A DNA stretch of 11,791 nucleotides, taken from positions 1 to 11,791 of the forward strand of contig JAOPZP010000198.1 of NCBI GenBank assembly GCA_025964055.1. Reading direction: 5' to 3'. Under the pieces are notes generated by a model, which saw nothing but the letters and a program-made list of their open reading frames with translations, did not search any database and was not told the DNA's origin. Each line of letters begins with the position of its first letter. Position 1 is the first letter of the stretch. Origin of the DNA: Conexibacter sp. (lineage in GTDB: Bacteria > Actinomycetota > Thermoleophilia > Solirubrobacterales > Solirubrobacteraceae). Of this stretch, positions 1 through 5,980 are shown piece after piece. A program made the position numbers and the translations under genes.

Positions 1-1
1 T

Positions 2-565
2 CCACACGGGCGCCTCGGCCTTGATGCGGTCGATGATCTCGCGCGCGCCCGCGAACGCTTCGGCGCGGTGCGGCGCGCTGGCCGCCACGACCACCGACGC
101 CTCGCCGAGCGCGACGCGTCCGACGCGGTGGTCGGCGGCCCCGGCGCACAGCCCGTGGCGCTGCACCGCCTCGGCGACGATCCGCTCGATCTGCTCGCCC
201 GCCATCTCGGCGTAGGCCTCGTAGTCGAGGAACGCGACGTCGCGCGTCGTGCCGCTGAACGTGACGACCGCGCCCGCGCGCGGGTCGGCCACGCGCGCGG
301 CGACGACCTCGACCGACAGCGGCCCGTCGAGCACCGCGCCGCCGCTGACCGGCGGCACGACGGCCAGCTCGTCACCGGCCGACAGGACGACGTCGGGGTC
401 GGCGTACTGCCGGTTGACCGCGAGCACGAGCGACACGCCCGGCGCGAGGTGCTTCACCTGCGCGAGCGCATCGGCGACGCGCGCGCCCTCGGGCAGCTCG
501 AGCTCCAACCGGTCGCTTCCCGCGCGCTCCCGCAGCCCCGCGAACAGCCTGACGCTGACCTTCAC
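2..565 (-). CDS. MoaD-MoaE fusion, molybdopterin synthase (3' end beyond window)
   Basis: This gene encodes both halves of molybdopterin synthase, which puts the two dithiolene sulfurs into cyclic pyranopterin monophosphate during molybdenum cofactor synthesis in the cytosol. The visible 188 residues start at a GTG (MKVSVRLFAGLRERAG). Residues 1-76 are a MoaD ubiquitin-like fold ending in the sulfur-carrier Gly-Gly at 75-76 (PPVSGG). Residues 82-188 are MoaE: GAVVTFSG at 98-105, YEAYAEMA at 115-122, HRVGR at 146-150, SAPHRAEAF at 163-171 and Lys182 in the IKAEAPVW segment that holds the catalytic lysine. The reading frame is open to the window edge, so the last MoaE residues are missing. The loop between TTRD (106-109) and the YEAY segment is about seven residues shorter than in E. 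coli MoaE. The fusion resembles mycobacterial MoaX, in which MoaD is released by cleavage at the diglycine. The GTG start is supported by the -10-like hexamer 7 nt upstream and by the protein match. Confidence 0.9.
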   Translation of the reverse strand, partial: MKVSVRLFAGLRERAGSDRLELELPEGARVADALAQVKHLAPGVSLVLAVNRQYADPDVVLSAGDELAVVPPVSGGAVLDGPLSVEVVAARVADPRAGAVVTFSGTTRDVAFLDYEAYAEMAGEQIERIVAEAVQRHGLCAGAADHRVGRVALGEASVVVAASAPHRAEAFAGAREIIDRIKAEAPVW

Positions 566-572
566 CGAGCAA

Positions 573-578
573 ACAGTA
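573..578 (-). promoter_or_regulatory. -10 hexamer for moaDE, leaderless geometry
   Basis: On the minus strand TACTGT is followed by 7 nt and then the GTG start at 565, so transcription would begin at or next to the start codon. No Shine-Dalgarno sequence lies between. A 6-bp inverted repeat (584-589 with 595-600, arms GACCCG/CGGGTC) lies just upstream where a -35 or operator would be. No good -35 hexamer is visible. Confidence 0.5.
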
Positions 579-694
579 CGGAGGACCCGGCCGACGGGTC
601 GCCCGCCGGCCGGCCGGTGGTCGCCGAGTCGCCCGGACCGGCGCGTAAGCTCGCGCCCGACTCGCCGTTCGCACCGTGTCACGCAGTCCCAACC

Positions 695-700
695 GGGAGG
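695..700 (+). promoter_or_regulatory. Ribosome binding site (GGGAGG) deciding the start at 712
   Basis: GGGAGG lies 11 nt before ATG 712. It favours that ATG over the in-frame GTG at 676, which would put twelve polar residues before the signal peptide and would place this site inside the coding region. Confidence 0.6.
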
Positions 701-711
701 TCTCCAAGCGC

Positions 712-2406
712 ATGAAGGTCGATCTCAGGCTCATCCGGCTCGCGGTCCTCGTGGCCGGCACCCTCGTCGCCGGTCCCGCCGCGACGGCGTCGGCCGGCAT
801 CTGGACCCCGACGGCGTCGGGCACCACCGAGAACATCACGGCCGTCGACTACCAGGGCGAAGCGAAGCTCTGGTACACCACCGCAGCCGGCAAGATCTTC
901 AAGAACGGCGCGCAGAAGGGCGTCGCACCGGGCATCGCGCTCAACGACATCGCGATGAGCCCGGACGGCAGCAAGGGCATCGCGGTCGGCGACGCGGGCA
1001 CCATGCGGCGTTCGATCGACGGCGGCGAGACCTGGTCTTCCGTCACCGGAATCCTGACCTATGACCACACCTGCCCGTCGACGCCCGCAGCCGCGTCCAC
1101 GACCCCGCTGAACCAGAACCTCGTGGCCGTCGCCTGGGCCGACAACACCACCGCCTACGCGGTGGCGCAGGCCGGCGGCAGCCCGATCATCCGGACCACC
1201 AACGGCGGCGCGACGTGGACGGAGATCAACCGCCAGTCCAACAGCAGCTGCCGGATCAACGACGAGCTGACCGACGTCAAGACCATCCCCGGCTCCAACT
1301 CGGTGTACTTCATCGGCAAGTCCTTCGGCGACGTCTACTTCAGCGCCGACGGCCTGGCCAGCAGCGCCGCGCACCGGGGGGAGGCGGTCAACTGCTTCAC
1401 CAAGCGCCCGCGCCTGGCCCTTGACGAGGCCAACCCCAACCGCCTGGTCGGCGTCGACCAGTGCCCCGGCAGCCTCTCGTTGGAGGCCAGCGAGGACTCC
1501 GGCACCGCGTTCAGCAGGTTCCAGTACCCCAACGCGAGCTCCGACATCCCGGGGCAGTACGACGTGGCCATCGGCGGCGGCACGATGCTGTCGGTCGGCG
1601 ACGGCGGGTCGATCTTCAACTCGACCGACGGCCGCAACGCCTACGCCCAACCCGCGGACGGCGTGCTGGCCACCAAGGACTGGCGGGCGGTCGACGTCGC
1701 CAGCGCCACGCAGGCCGTCGTCGCGGGCGTTGGCGGCGCGATGGCCCAGACGACGTCGGCCAACGCGATCCCCGACCTCGTGGCGCCGGCCGGCACGGTG
1801 ACCGGGCCGGCCACCGCGACGGCCGGCACCCCGGTGACCTACACGGCCAACGTCGCCGACAACGCGGGCGGCACGGGCATCGACCCGGCCGGCTTCGCGT
1901 GGAGCGCGACGGGCGTGCCGGCCGCGTCGGGCAACCCGGCCACGCTGACGTTCCCGTCGGCCGGCTTCTACACCGTCGTGGTCGGCTTCAAGGACCTGGC
2001 CGGCAACGCGGCGACGGCGAGCATGTCGGTCAGCGTCAGCGCGCCGCCGCTCGTCAAGCCGCCCAACGCGGTGGCGACCAGGACGGTCTCGGTGCCGGGA
2101 GCGAAGATCTCGCTCGGCGTGCCCAGCGCCTGCGTCAAGCCGGGGCAGACGTTCACCGTCACGCTCACCTGGCAGAAGCAGAAGCGCAAGGGCAACCGCT
2201 TCGTGAAGGTCCGCCGCGCCGACTTCTCCATCGGCAGCAGGCGGGTCAAGATCGACCGCCGGGCGCCGTTCCGCCAGACGCTGAAGGTCACGGCGGGCAC
2301 GAAGGCCGGCTCGACGGTCACCGTGAAGGCGCGCGCGTTCATCAAGGTGACGCGCGGCAAGTCGCCGACGAAGTCGATCAGCACGAAGATCACGGTCTGC
2401 GGCTGA
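712..2406 (+). CDS. Secreted BNR-propeller protein with PKD-like domain and basic C-terminal module
   Basis: This is a 564-residue exported protein of unknown function. Residues 1-28 form a Sec-type signal peptide (MKVDLRL, a hydrophobic stretch, then ATASA-G). Residues about 30-350 read as a beta-propeller of BNR/Ycf48-like blades, with Asp-box motifs SIDGGETW (101-108) and TTNGGATW (162-169) and weaker SADG (211-214) and STDG (304-307). The repeated VAVGDAG/LSVGDGGS strands are typical of such propellers. Residues about 356-443 form an Ig/PKD-like domain (GTPVTYTAN near the start, FPSAGFYTVVV near the end). Residues 450-564 form a lysine- and arginine-rich beta module bounded by Cys474 and Cys563, which could form a disulfide. 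The Asp boxes may be structural only; no catalytic sialidase residues are evident. The gene is flanked by unrelated genes and followed by a strong hairpin, so it is probably monocistronic. Confidence 0.8.
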   Translation: MKVDLRLIRLAVLVAGTLVAGPAATASAGIWTPTASGTTENITAVDYQGEAKLWYTTAAGKIFKNGAQKGVAPGIALNDIAMSPDGSKGIAVGDAGTMRRSIDGGETWSSVTGILTYDHTCPSTPAAASTTPLNQNLVAVAWADNTTAYAVAQAGGSPIIRTTNGGATWTEINRQSNSSCRINDELTDVKTIPGSNSVYFIGKSFGDVYFSADGLASSAAHRGEAVNCFTKRPRLALDEANPNRLVGVDQCPGSLSLEASEDSGTAFSRFQYPNASSDIPGQYDVAIGGGTMLSVGDGGSIFNSTDGRNAYAQPADGVLATKDWRAVDVASATQAVVAGVGGAMAQTTSANAIPDLVAPAGTVTGPATATAGTPVTYTANVADNAGGTGIDPAGFAWSATGVPAASGNPATLTFPSAGFYTVVVGFKDLAGNAATASMSVSVSAPPLVKPPNAVATRTVSVPGAKISLGVPSACVKPGQTFTVTLTWQKQKRKGNRFVKVRRADFSIGSRRVKIDRRAPFRQTLKVTAGTKAGSTVTVKARAFIKVTRGKSPTKSISTKITVCG

Positions 2407-2411
2407 GGGGC

Positions 2412-2439
2412 ACGGGGCGCCGTTCCGGCGGCGCCCCGT
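2412..2439 (+). terminator. Perfect 10-bp hairpin after the propeller-protein gene
   Basis: ACGGGGCGCC (2412-2421) pairs perfectly with GGCGCCCCGT (2430-2439) across an 8-nt loop, starting 6 nt after the stop codon. There is no U-tract, as is common in GC-rich actinobacteria, so the terminator call rests on position and stem strength. Its last base is also the first base of the -10-like hexamer of the next gene. Confidence 0.6.
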
Positions 2440-2444
2440 AACCT
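2439..2444 (+). promoter_or_regulatory. -10 hexamer for methylmalonyl-CoA mutase, leaderless geometry
   Basis: TAACCT is followed by 7 nt (CCCGGGC) and ATG 2452. No Shine-Dalgarno sequence is present. The spacer and -35 position fall inside the preceding hairpin, and no TTGACN-like element is visible. Confidence 0.45.
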
Positions 2445-2451
2445 CCCGGGC

Positions 2452-4071
2452 ATGGCGACGACTCCTGCAGAGGAGCGCTTGACGGTCGCGCCCATCGTGG
2501 GCCCCGACGATCCCAGGCGCTTCACCGACTCCGGCATCGAGGTCAAGGCCCTCTACACGGCGGCCGACGTCCCGGACAAGCTCGAGCTCGGCGCCCCCGG
2601 CGAGTTCCCCTACACCCGCGGCCCGCACCGCGAGATGTACCGCAAGCAGGTCTGGACGATGCGCCAGTACGCGGGGTACGCGAGCGCCAAGGAGTCCAAC
2701 GAGCGCTACCGCTACCTCCTGTCCAAGGGCGGCACGGGCCTCTCGATGGCGTTCGACCTGCCCACCCAGCTCGGGCTGGACTCCGACAACCCGCGCTGCC
2801 TCGGCGAGGTCGGCCGGACCGGCGTCGCGATCGACACGATCGACGACATGCGCACCGCCTTCGACGGCATCCCGCTCGACCAGGTGTCGACGTCGATGAC
2901 GATCAACGCGCCCGCCGCCTGCCTGATGCTGCTCTACGAGCTCGTCGGCGAGGAGCAGGGCGTGCCGAGCGAGAGGCTGCGCGGCACGACGCAGAACGAC
3001 GTGCTCAAGGAGTACATCGCGCGCGGCAACTACATCTACCCGCCGGTGCCGACGATGCGGCTCACGACCGACCTCTTCGCCTACTGCGCGGACAACATCC
3101 CGCGGTGGAACACCGTGTCGATCTCCGGCTACCACTTCCGCGAGAAGGGCTGCTCGGCGGTGCAGGAGGTGGCGTTCACCCTCTGCTCGGGCATCGCCTA
3201 CGTGCAGGCCGCCATCGACGCCGGCCTGGCCGTCGACGACTTCGCTCCGCGCCTGGCCTTCTTCTTCAACGGCCACAACAACGTCTTCCAGGAGGTCGCG
3301 AAGTTCCGCGCCGCCCGGCGGATGTGGGCGCACATCATGCGCGACCGCTTCGGCGCGCAGGACCCCAAGTCGATGATGCTGCGCTTCCACACGCAGACCG
3401 GCGGCGTGACGCTCACCGCCCAGCAGCCCGAGAACAACATCGCCCGCGTCGCGCTGCAGGGCTTCGCTGCCGTGGCCGGCGGCACGCAGTCGCTGCACAC
3501 CAACGGCTACGACGAGGCGCTCGCCCTGCCGACCGAGAAGGCGGCCAAGATCGCCGTGCGCACCCAGCAGGTCATCGCGCACGAGTCGGGCGCGACCGAC
3601 ACCGTCGACCCGTTCGCCGGCTCCTACTTCGTCGAGTCGCTGACCGAGGAGATCGAGTCGCGGGCGCAGGAGCTGATCGCCAAGGTCGACGGCCTCGGCG
3701 GCTCGGTCAACGCGATCGAGTTCATCACCGGCGAGATCGACGAGTCGGCCTGGGGCTACCAGGAGCGCTACCGCCTGGGCCAGGACATCGTCGTTGGCGT
3801 CAACAGGTACGAGGAGGACGACATCGAGGTGCCGGACCTCCTCCGCGTCGATCCGGAGTCCGAGCACCAGCAGGTCGCGCGCCTGGCCGAGTTCAAGGCC
3901 AACCGTGACCAGGCCAAGGTCGACACGCGTCTCGACGAGCTGCGCGAGGCCGCCCGCGGCACCGACAACCTGCTGCCGTACATCAAGGAGGCGCTGCGCG
4001 ACCGGGCGTCGCTCGGCGAGGTGTGCGGCGCGATGCAGGACGTGTTCGGGAAGTACGCGCCGACCTTCTGA
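2452..4071 (+). CDS. Methylmalonyl-CoA mutase, large (catalytic) subunit, two-subunit type
   Basis: This subunit is the TIM-barrel part of the adenosylcobalamin-dependent mutase that interconverts (R)-methylmalonyl-CoA and succinyl-CoA. The 539 residues cover the whole catalytic domain: FPYTRG (52-57), WTMRQYAGY (68-76), FDLPTQLGLDSDNP (101-114), STSMTINAPA (146-155), GTTQNDVLKEY (178-188), SISGYHFREKG (223-233), RFHTQTGGVTLTAQQ and TQSLHTNGYDEALALPTEKA. Tyr73 and Arg203 match the Tyr89/Arg207 pair that defines methylmalonyl-CoA specificity; isobutyryl- and 2-hydroxyisobutyryl-CoA mutases change both. His228 matches the catalytic His244. The protein ends after the barrel (FGKYAPTF), with no DxHxxG B12-binding domain, so a separate small subunit is required, as in archaeal enzymes. 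None is encoded in this window. The next gene starts 44 nt downstream with its own -10-like element. The substrate assignment rests on these few residues, but the family is certain. Confidence 0.93.
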   Translation: MATTPAEERLTVAPIVGPDDPRRFTDSGIEVKALYTAADVPDKLELGAPGEFPYTRGPHREMYRKQVWTMRQYAGYASAKESNERYRYLLSKGGTGLSMAFDLPTQLGLDSDNPRCLGEVGRTGVAIDTIDDMRTAFDGIPLDQVSTSMTINAPAACLMLLYELVGEEQGVPSERLRGTTQNDVLKEYIARGNYIYPPVPTMRLTTDLFAYCADNIPRWNTVSISGYHFREKGCSAVQEVAFTLCSGIAYVQAAIDAGLAVDDFAPRLAFFFNGHNNVFQEVAKFRAARRMWAHIMRDRFGAQDPKSMMLRFHTQTGGVTLTAQQPENNIARVALQGFAAVAGGTQSLHTNGYDEALALPTEKAAKIAVRTQQVIAHESGATDTVDPFAGSYFVESLTEEIESRAQELIAKVDGLGGSVNAIEFITGEIDESAWGYQERYRLGQDIVVGVNRYEEDDIEVPDLLRVDPESEHQQVARLAEFKANRDQAKVDTRLDELREAARGTDNLLPYIKEALRDRASLGEVCGAMQDVFGKYAPTF

Positions 4072-4102
4072 GCGACCGGGCCTGACCGCCCGACCCATCA
4101 TC

Positions 4103-4108
4103 TAGGGT
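4103..4108 (+). promoter_or_regulatory. -10 hexamer for the DUF2269-like gene, leaderless geometry
   Basis: TAGGGT is followed by 7 nt (CCGGCGC) and ATG 4116. The spacing is identical to that before the mutase and moaDE genes. There is no Shine-Dalgarno sequence, and only a poor -35 match (CTGACC at 4082-4087, spacer 15 nt). Confidence 0.5.
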
Positions 4109-4115
4109 CCGGCGC

Positions 4116-4592
4116 ATGCTCGCCCTCGCGTTCTACGACGTCGTCGTGGCCATCCACGTCATGGCGGTGGTCGCCACCTTCGGCGTGATCTTCGCCTACC
4201 CGATCTTCGTCCCTTGGCTGCGGCGCACGCACCCCGAGGCGATGCCGGCGGTGCACCACGCGCAAGACCGCGTCGGGCGGCTGCTGATCTCGCCGGGCAT
4301 CGGCGTCGTGCTGATCGCCGGGATCTACCTCGCCACGAAGGCCAAGGTGTGGTCGGAGGTCTGGGTCACGGTGCCGCTGGTGATCCTGCTCGTCATCGGC
4401 GCGCTGGGCGGGGCCTTCTTCTCCCCCAACGAGCGCCGGCTCGGCGAGCTCGCGCGGCGCGACCTGGCCACCGACAAGGGCTTCAGCGCCGAGTACGACG
4501 CGCTCTTCTCGCGCGTCGCGGCCGTCGGCGTGGCCGCGGCCGTGCTCGTCCTGATCGCGATCTTCTTCATGGTGGCCAAGCCGGGCGCCTAG
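4116..4592 (+). CDS. Four-helix integral membrane protein, DUF2269-like
   Basis: This is a 158-residue membrane protein of unknown function. Predicted transmembrane segments lie at about 6-30 (with IHVMAVVATFGVIFAYPIF), 55-73 (LISPGIGVVLIAGIYLA), 83-102 (WVTVPLVILLVIGALGGAFF) and 132-153. An early His in helix 1 (His14) and paired His47/His48 before helix 2 resemble the DUF2269 family of predicted membrane proteins; I assign this from the overall pattern, with moderate confidence. The loop at 103-130 is charged (SPNERRLGELARRDLATDKG). The gene is convergent with the copper oxidase gene, with only 15 nt between their stop codons, and no terminator hairpin fits there. It could be transcribed from its own start-proximal promoter or by read-through from the mutase gene. 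Confidence 0.75.
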   Translation: MLALAFYDVVVAIHVMAVVATFGVIFAYPIFVPWLRRTHPEAMPAVHHAQDRVGRLLISPGIGVVLIAGIYLATKAKVWSEVWVTVPLVILLVIGALGGAFFSPNERRLGELARRDLATDKGFSAEYDALFSRVAAVGVAAAVLVLIAIFFMVAKPGA

Positions 4593-4607
4593 CCCCGGCC
4601 CCGACGG

Positions 4608-5600
4608 TCAGCTCACCAGGTAGTAGCCGACCATCCCCTGCTCCATGTGCGTCATCACGTGGCAGTGGTAGAGCCAGCGGCCCGGGGCGTCCTCGGTGAA
4701 GCGGATGCGCAGCCCCTGCGAGGGGCTGAGGTCGGGGGCGTCGACGTTGGCGCCGGCGGCGTCGTGCCAGCGGTGGCCGTGGATGTGGAACGTGTGCAGC
4801 TCGCTGCCGAGCGTCAGCACGTTGAAGGCGACGCTCTGGCCCACGGCCGCGCGCGGCGTCGGCGTGTTCCCCGCGTAGGCCCGCCCGTTGATCGCGCCGA
4901 ACGCCCGGCGCGCCTTGACGTCGGTGGGCATGTACATGTGGAAGTAGATGGTGTGCTCGACGTCGGGCGGCGTCTCGTCGCGCCCGGTGATGACGAGCGC
5001 CCCGAACAGCCCGAGGTTGGTCGACATCATCTCCATCGGCCCGTGGTCGTGGTAAGGCCACACGCCGATGCTGTCGTCGCGCACAACCCACTCGTACGTC
5101 CACGTCGCCCCCGGCGCGACCGCGCCGCCGGGCAGCGTGTGCTTCCCCAGATACGTGCCGTCGTGCTCCGGCGTGTACGCCACGCCATGCGGGTGCATGG
5201 TGTGGGGCATCCTGTAGGTCTTGTCCTCGTTGCGGAAGTGCACCCGCAGCGTGTCGCCCGGCGAGGCGCGCAGCACCGGCCCCGGGATGCCGGCGTTGTC
5301 CCCCACGCCGCCGGGCGGCAGCGGCGCCGCCCAGCCCGGCGTGCAGGCCACGTAGGCCAGCGCGTCGTAGGTGACGTTCTTGATCTTGGTGTTCTTCCAG
5401 TCGTCGTGCCTGGTCGGCACGATCGCCCAGCGGACGTTGCGCGCGGCCACCCAGTACTCGCGGACGCCGGGCTCCGACGGCGCCTGCGCGGCGGTCGCGC
5501 GCACCGGGGTGCGGCCCGACGCCACGGCGGTGCCGCCCGCGGCGATCGCGACCGATCCTGTGCCGAGGCGGCACAGCAGGTCGCGCCGCGACAGGCTCAC
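4608..5600 (-). CDS. Tat-exported two-domain multicopper oxidase (type B, SLAC-like)
   Basis: This is a 330-residue laccase-type oxidase that would couple oxidation of a substrate outside the membrane to reduction of O2 to water. It begins with a twin-arginine signal (SRRDLLCRLG, residues 4-13, then an Ala-rich stretch). All four copper motifs are present: HPH at 136-138, HDH at 184-186, HTFHIH at 269-274 and HCHVMTHMEQGM at 312-323. Cys313, His269, His318 and axial Met323 form the type 1 site. Domain 1 has Asp in place of the type 1 Cys (WPYHDHG), so only domain 2 carries type 1 copper. That is the type B two-domain architecture of Streptomyces SLAC, where trinuclear sites form between subunits of a trimer. 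The GTG start overlaps the stop of the upstream cupredoxin gene by 4 nt (GTGA). Longer in-frame versions running into that gene lack a signal peptide at the N-terminus and are rejected. Confidence 0.9.
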   Translation of the reverse strand: MSLSRRDLLCRLGTGSVAIAAGGTAVASGRTPVRATAAQAPSEPGVREYWVAARNVRWAIVPTRHDDWKNTKIKNVTYDALAYVACTPGWAAPLPPGGVGDNAGIPGPVLRASPGDTLRVHFRNEDKTYRMPHTMHPHGVAYTPEHDGTYLGKHTLPGGAVAPGATWTYEWVVRDDSIGVWPYHDHGPMEMMSTNLGLFGALVITGRDETPPDVEHTIYFHMYMPTDVKARRAFGAINGRAYAGNTPTPRAAVGQSVAFNVLTLGSELHTFHIHGHRWHDAAGANVDAPDLSPSQGLRIRFTEDAPGRWLYHCHVMTHMEQGMVGYYLVS

Positions 5601-5980
5601 TTGCGCACCTTCTTGACCGTGACGCCCATGGTCATCTCCGGGTGCTCGGTGCAGTAGAGCTTGAACGTGCCGGCCTTCTTGAAGCGGTGCGCGAAGCTGC
5701 CGCCGGCCTGCGTGGGCGAGTTGAAGTCCTCGGGGCCGCTGTCGACGTAGACGTCGTGCAGCGCGAAGCCGCTGGAGTGCCAGACCCACTTGACCTTGTC
5801 GCCGACGTGGAGGGTCAGCTTGGGTGGGTCGTAGTAGTCGGTGTAGACGCCGACGGTGCGGGTCTTGCCGGAGGTGGAGGGGTGCTGCGCCGCTGCCGGC
5901 GCGAATGCCGGCAGCGCCGCCGCCGCACCCGCCGCCACGAGGGCGGCGAGCACGGCGGCCGTGCGAACGGACTGGCTCAT
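5597..5980 (-). CDS. Secreted cupredoxin (plastocyanin-like blue copper protein)
   Basis: This is a 127-residue exported electron-transfer protein. A signal peptide covers about residues 1-31 (MSQSVRTAAV, then an Ala-rich core ending AAAQ). The rest is one cupredoxin fold with the four type 1 copper ligands His75 (FALHDVYV), Cys110, His113 and Met116 in the motif CTEHPEM. The C-terminus is basic (VKKVRK). The start codon overlaps the stop of the double-cupredoxin gene by 4 nt (ATGA), and its own stop overlaps the oxidase start by 4 nt. It is therefore the middle gene of a translationally coupled operon. The most likely role is an electron donor to, or partner of, the multicopper oxidase; that is inference from position and fold. 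A copper-storage or chaperone role is the alternative. Confidence 0.9.
   Translation of the reverse strand: MSQSVRTAAVLAALVAAGAAAALPAFAPAAAQHPSTSGKTRTVGVYTDYYDPPKLTLHVGDKVKWVWHSSGFALHDVYVDSGPEDFNSPTQAGGSFAHRFKKAGTFKLYCTEHPEMTMGVTVKKVRK

Larger units (their letters stand above)
566..711. other. Divergent intergenic region, moaDE / propeller-protein gene
   Basis: This 146-bp gap lies between two divergent genes. It holds the moaDE -10 hexamer at 573-578, the small inverted repeat at 584-600, a run of three overlapping GCCGG units at 605-617, a possible rightward -10 TAAGCT at 646-651 (no recognisable -35) and the ribosome binding site at 695-700. I see no small gene in it. Confidence 0.5.

Noticed and set aside
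676..711. Upstream in-frame GTG start for the propeller protein
   Set aside because: It would bury the signal peptide behind twelve polar residues. GGGAGG at 695-700 fits the ATG at 712.
679..4101. A 1140-codon open frame on the minus strand across the propeller and mutase genes
   Set aside because: It is antisense to two well-supported genes. Its product is rich in Arg, Val, Asp and Gly with no recognisable domain, as expected from the complement of GC-rich codons.
4593..4607. A terminator between the convergent DUF2269-like and oxidase genes
   Set aside because: Only 15 nt separate the stops, and no convincing inverted repeat is present there.
5601..5789. Longer N-terminus for the multicopper oxidase reaching into the cupredoxin gene
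   Set aside because: The extra residues are an out-of-frame reading of the cupredoxin. The GTG at 5600 begins the Tat signal and overlaps the upstream stop by 4 nt.
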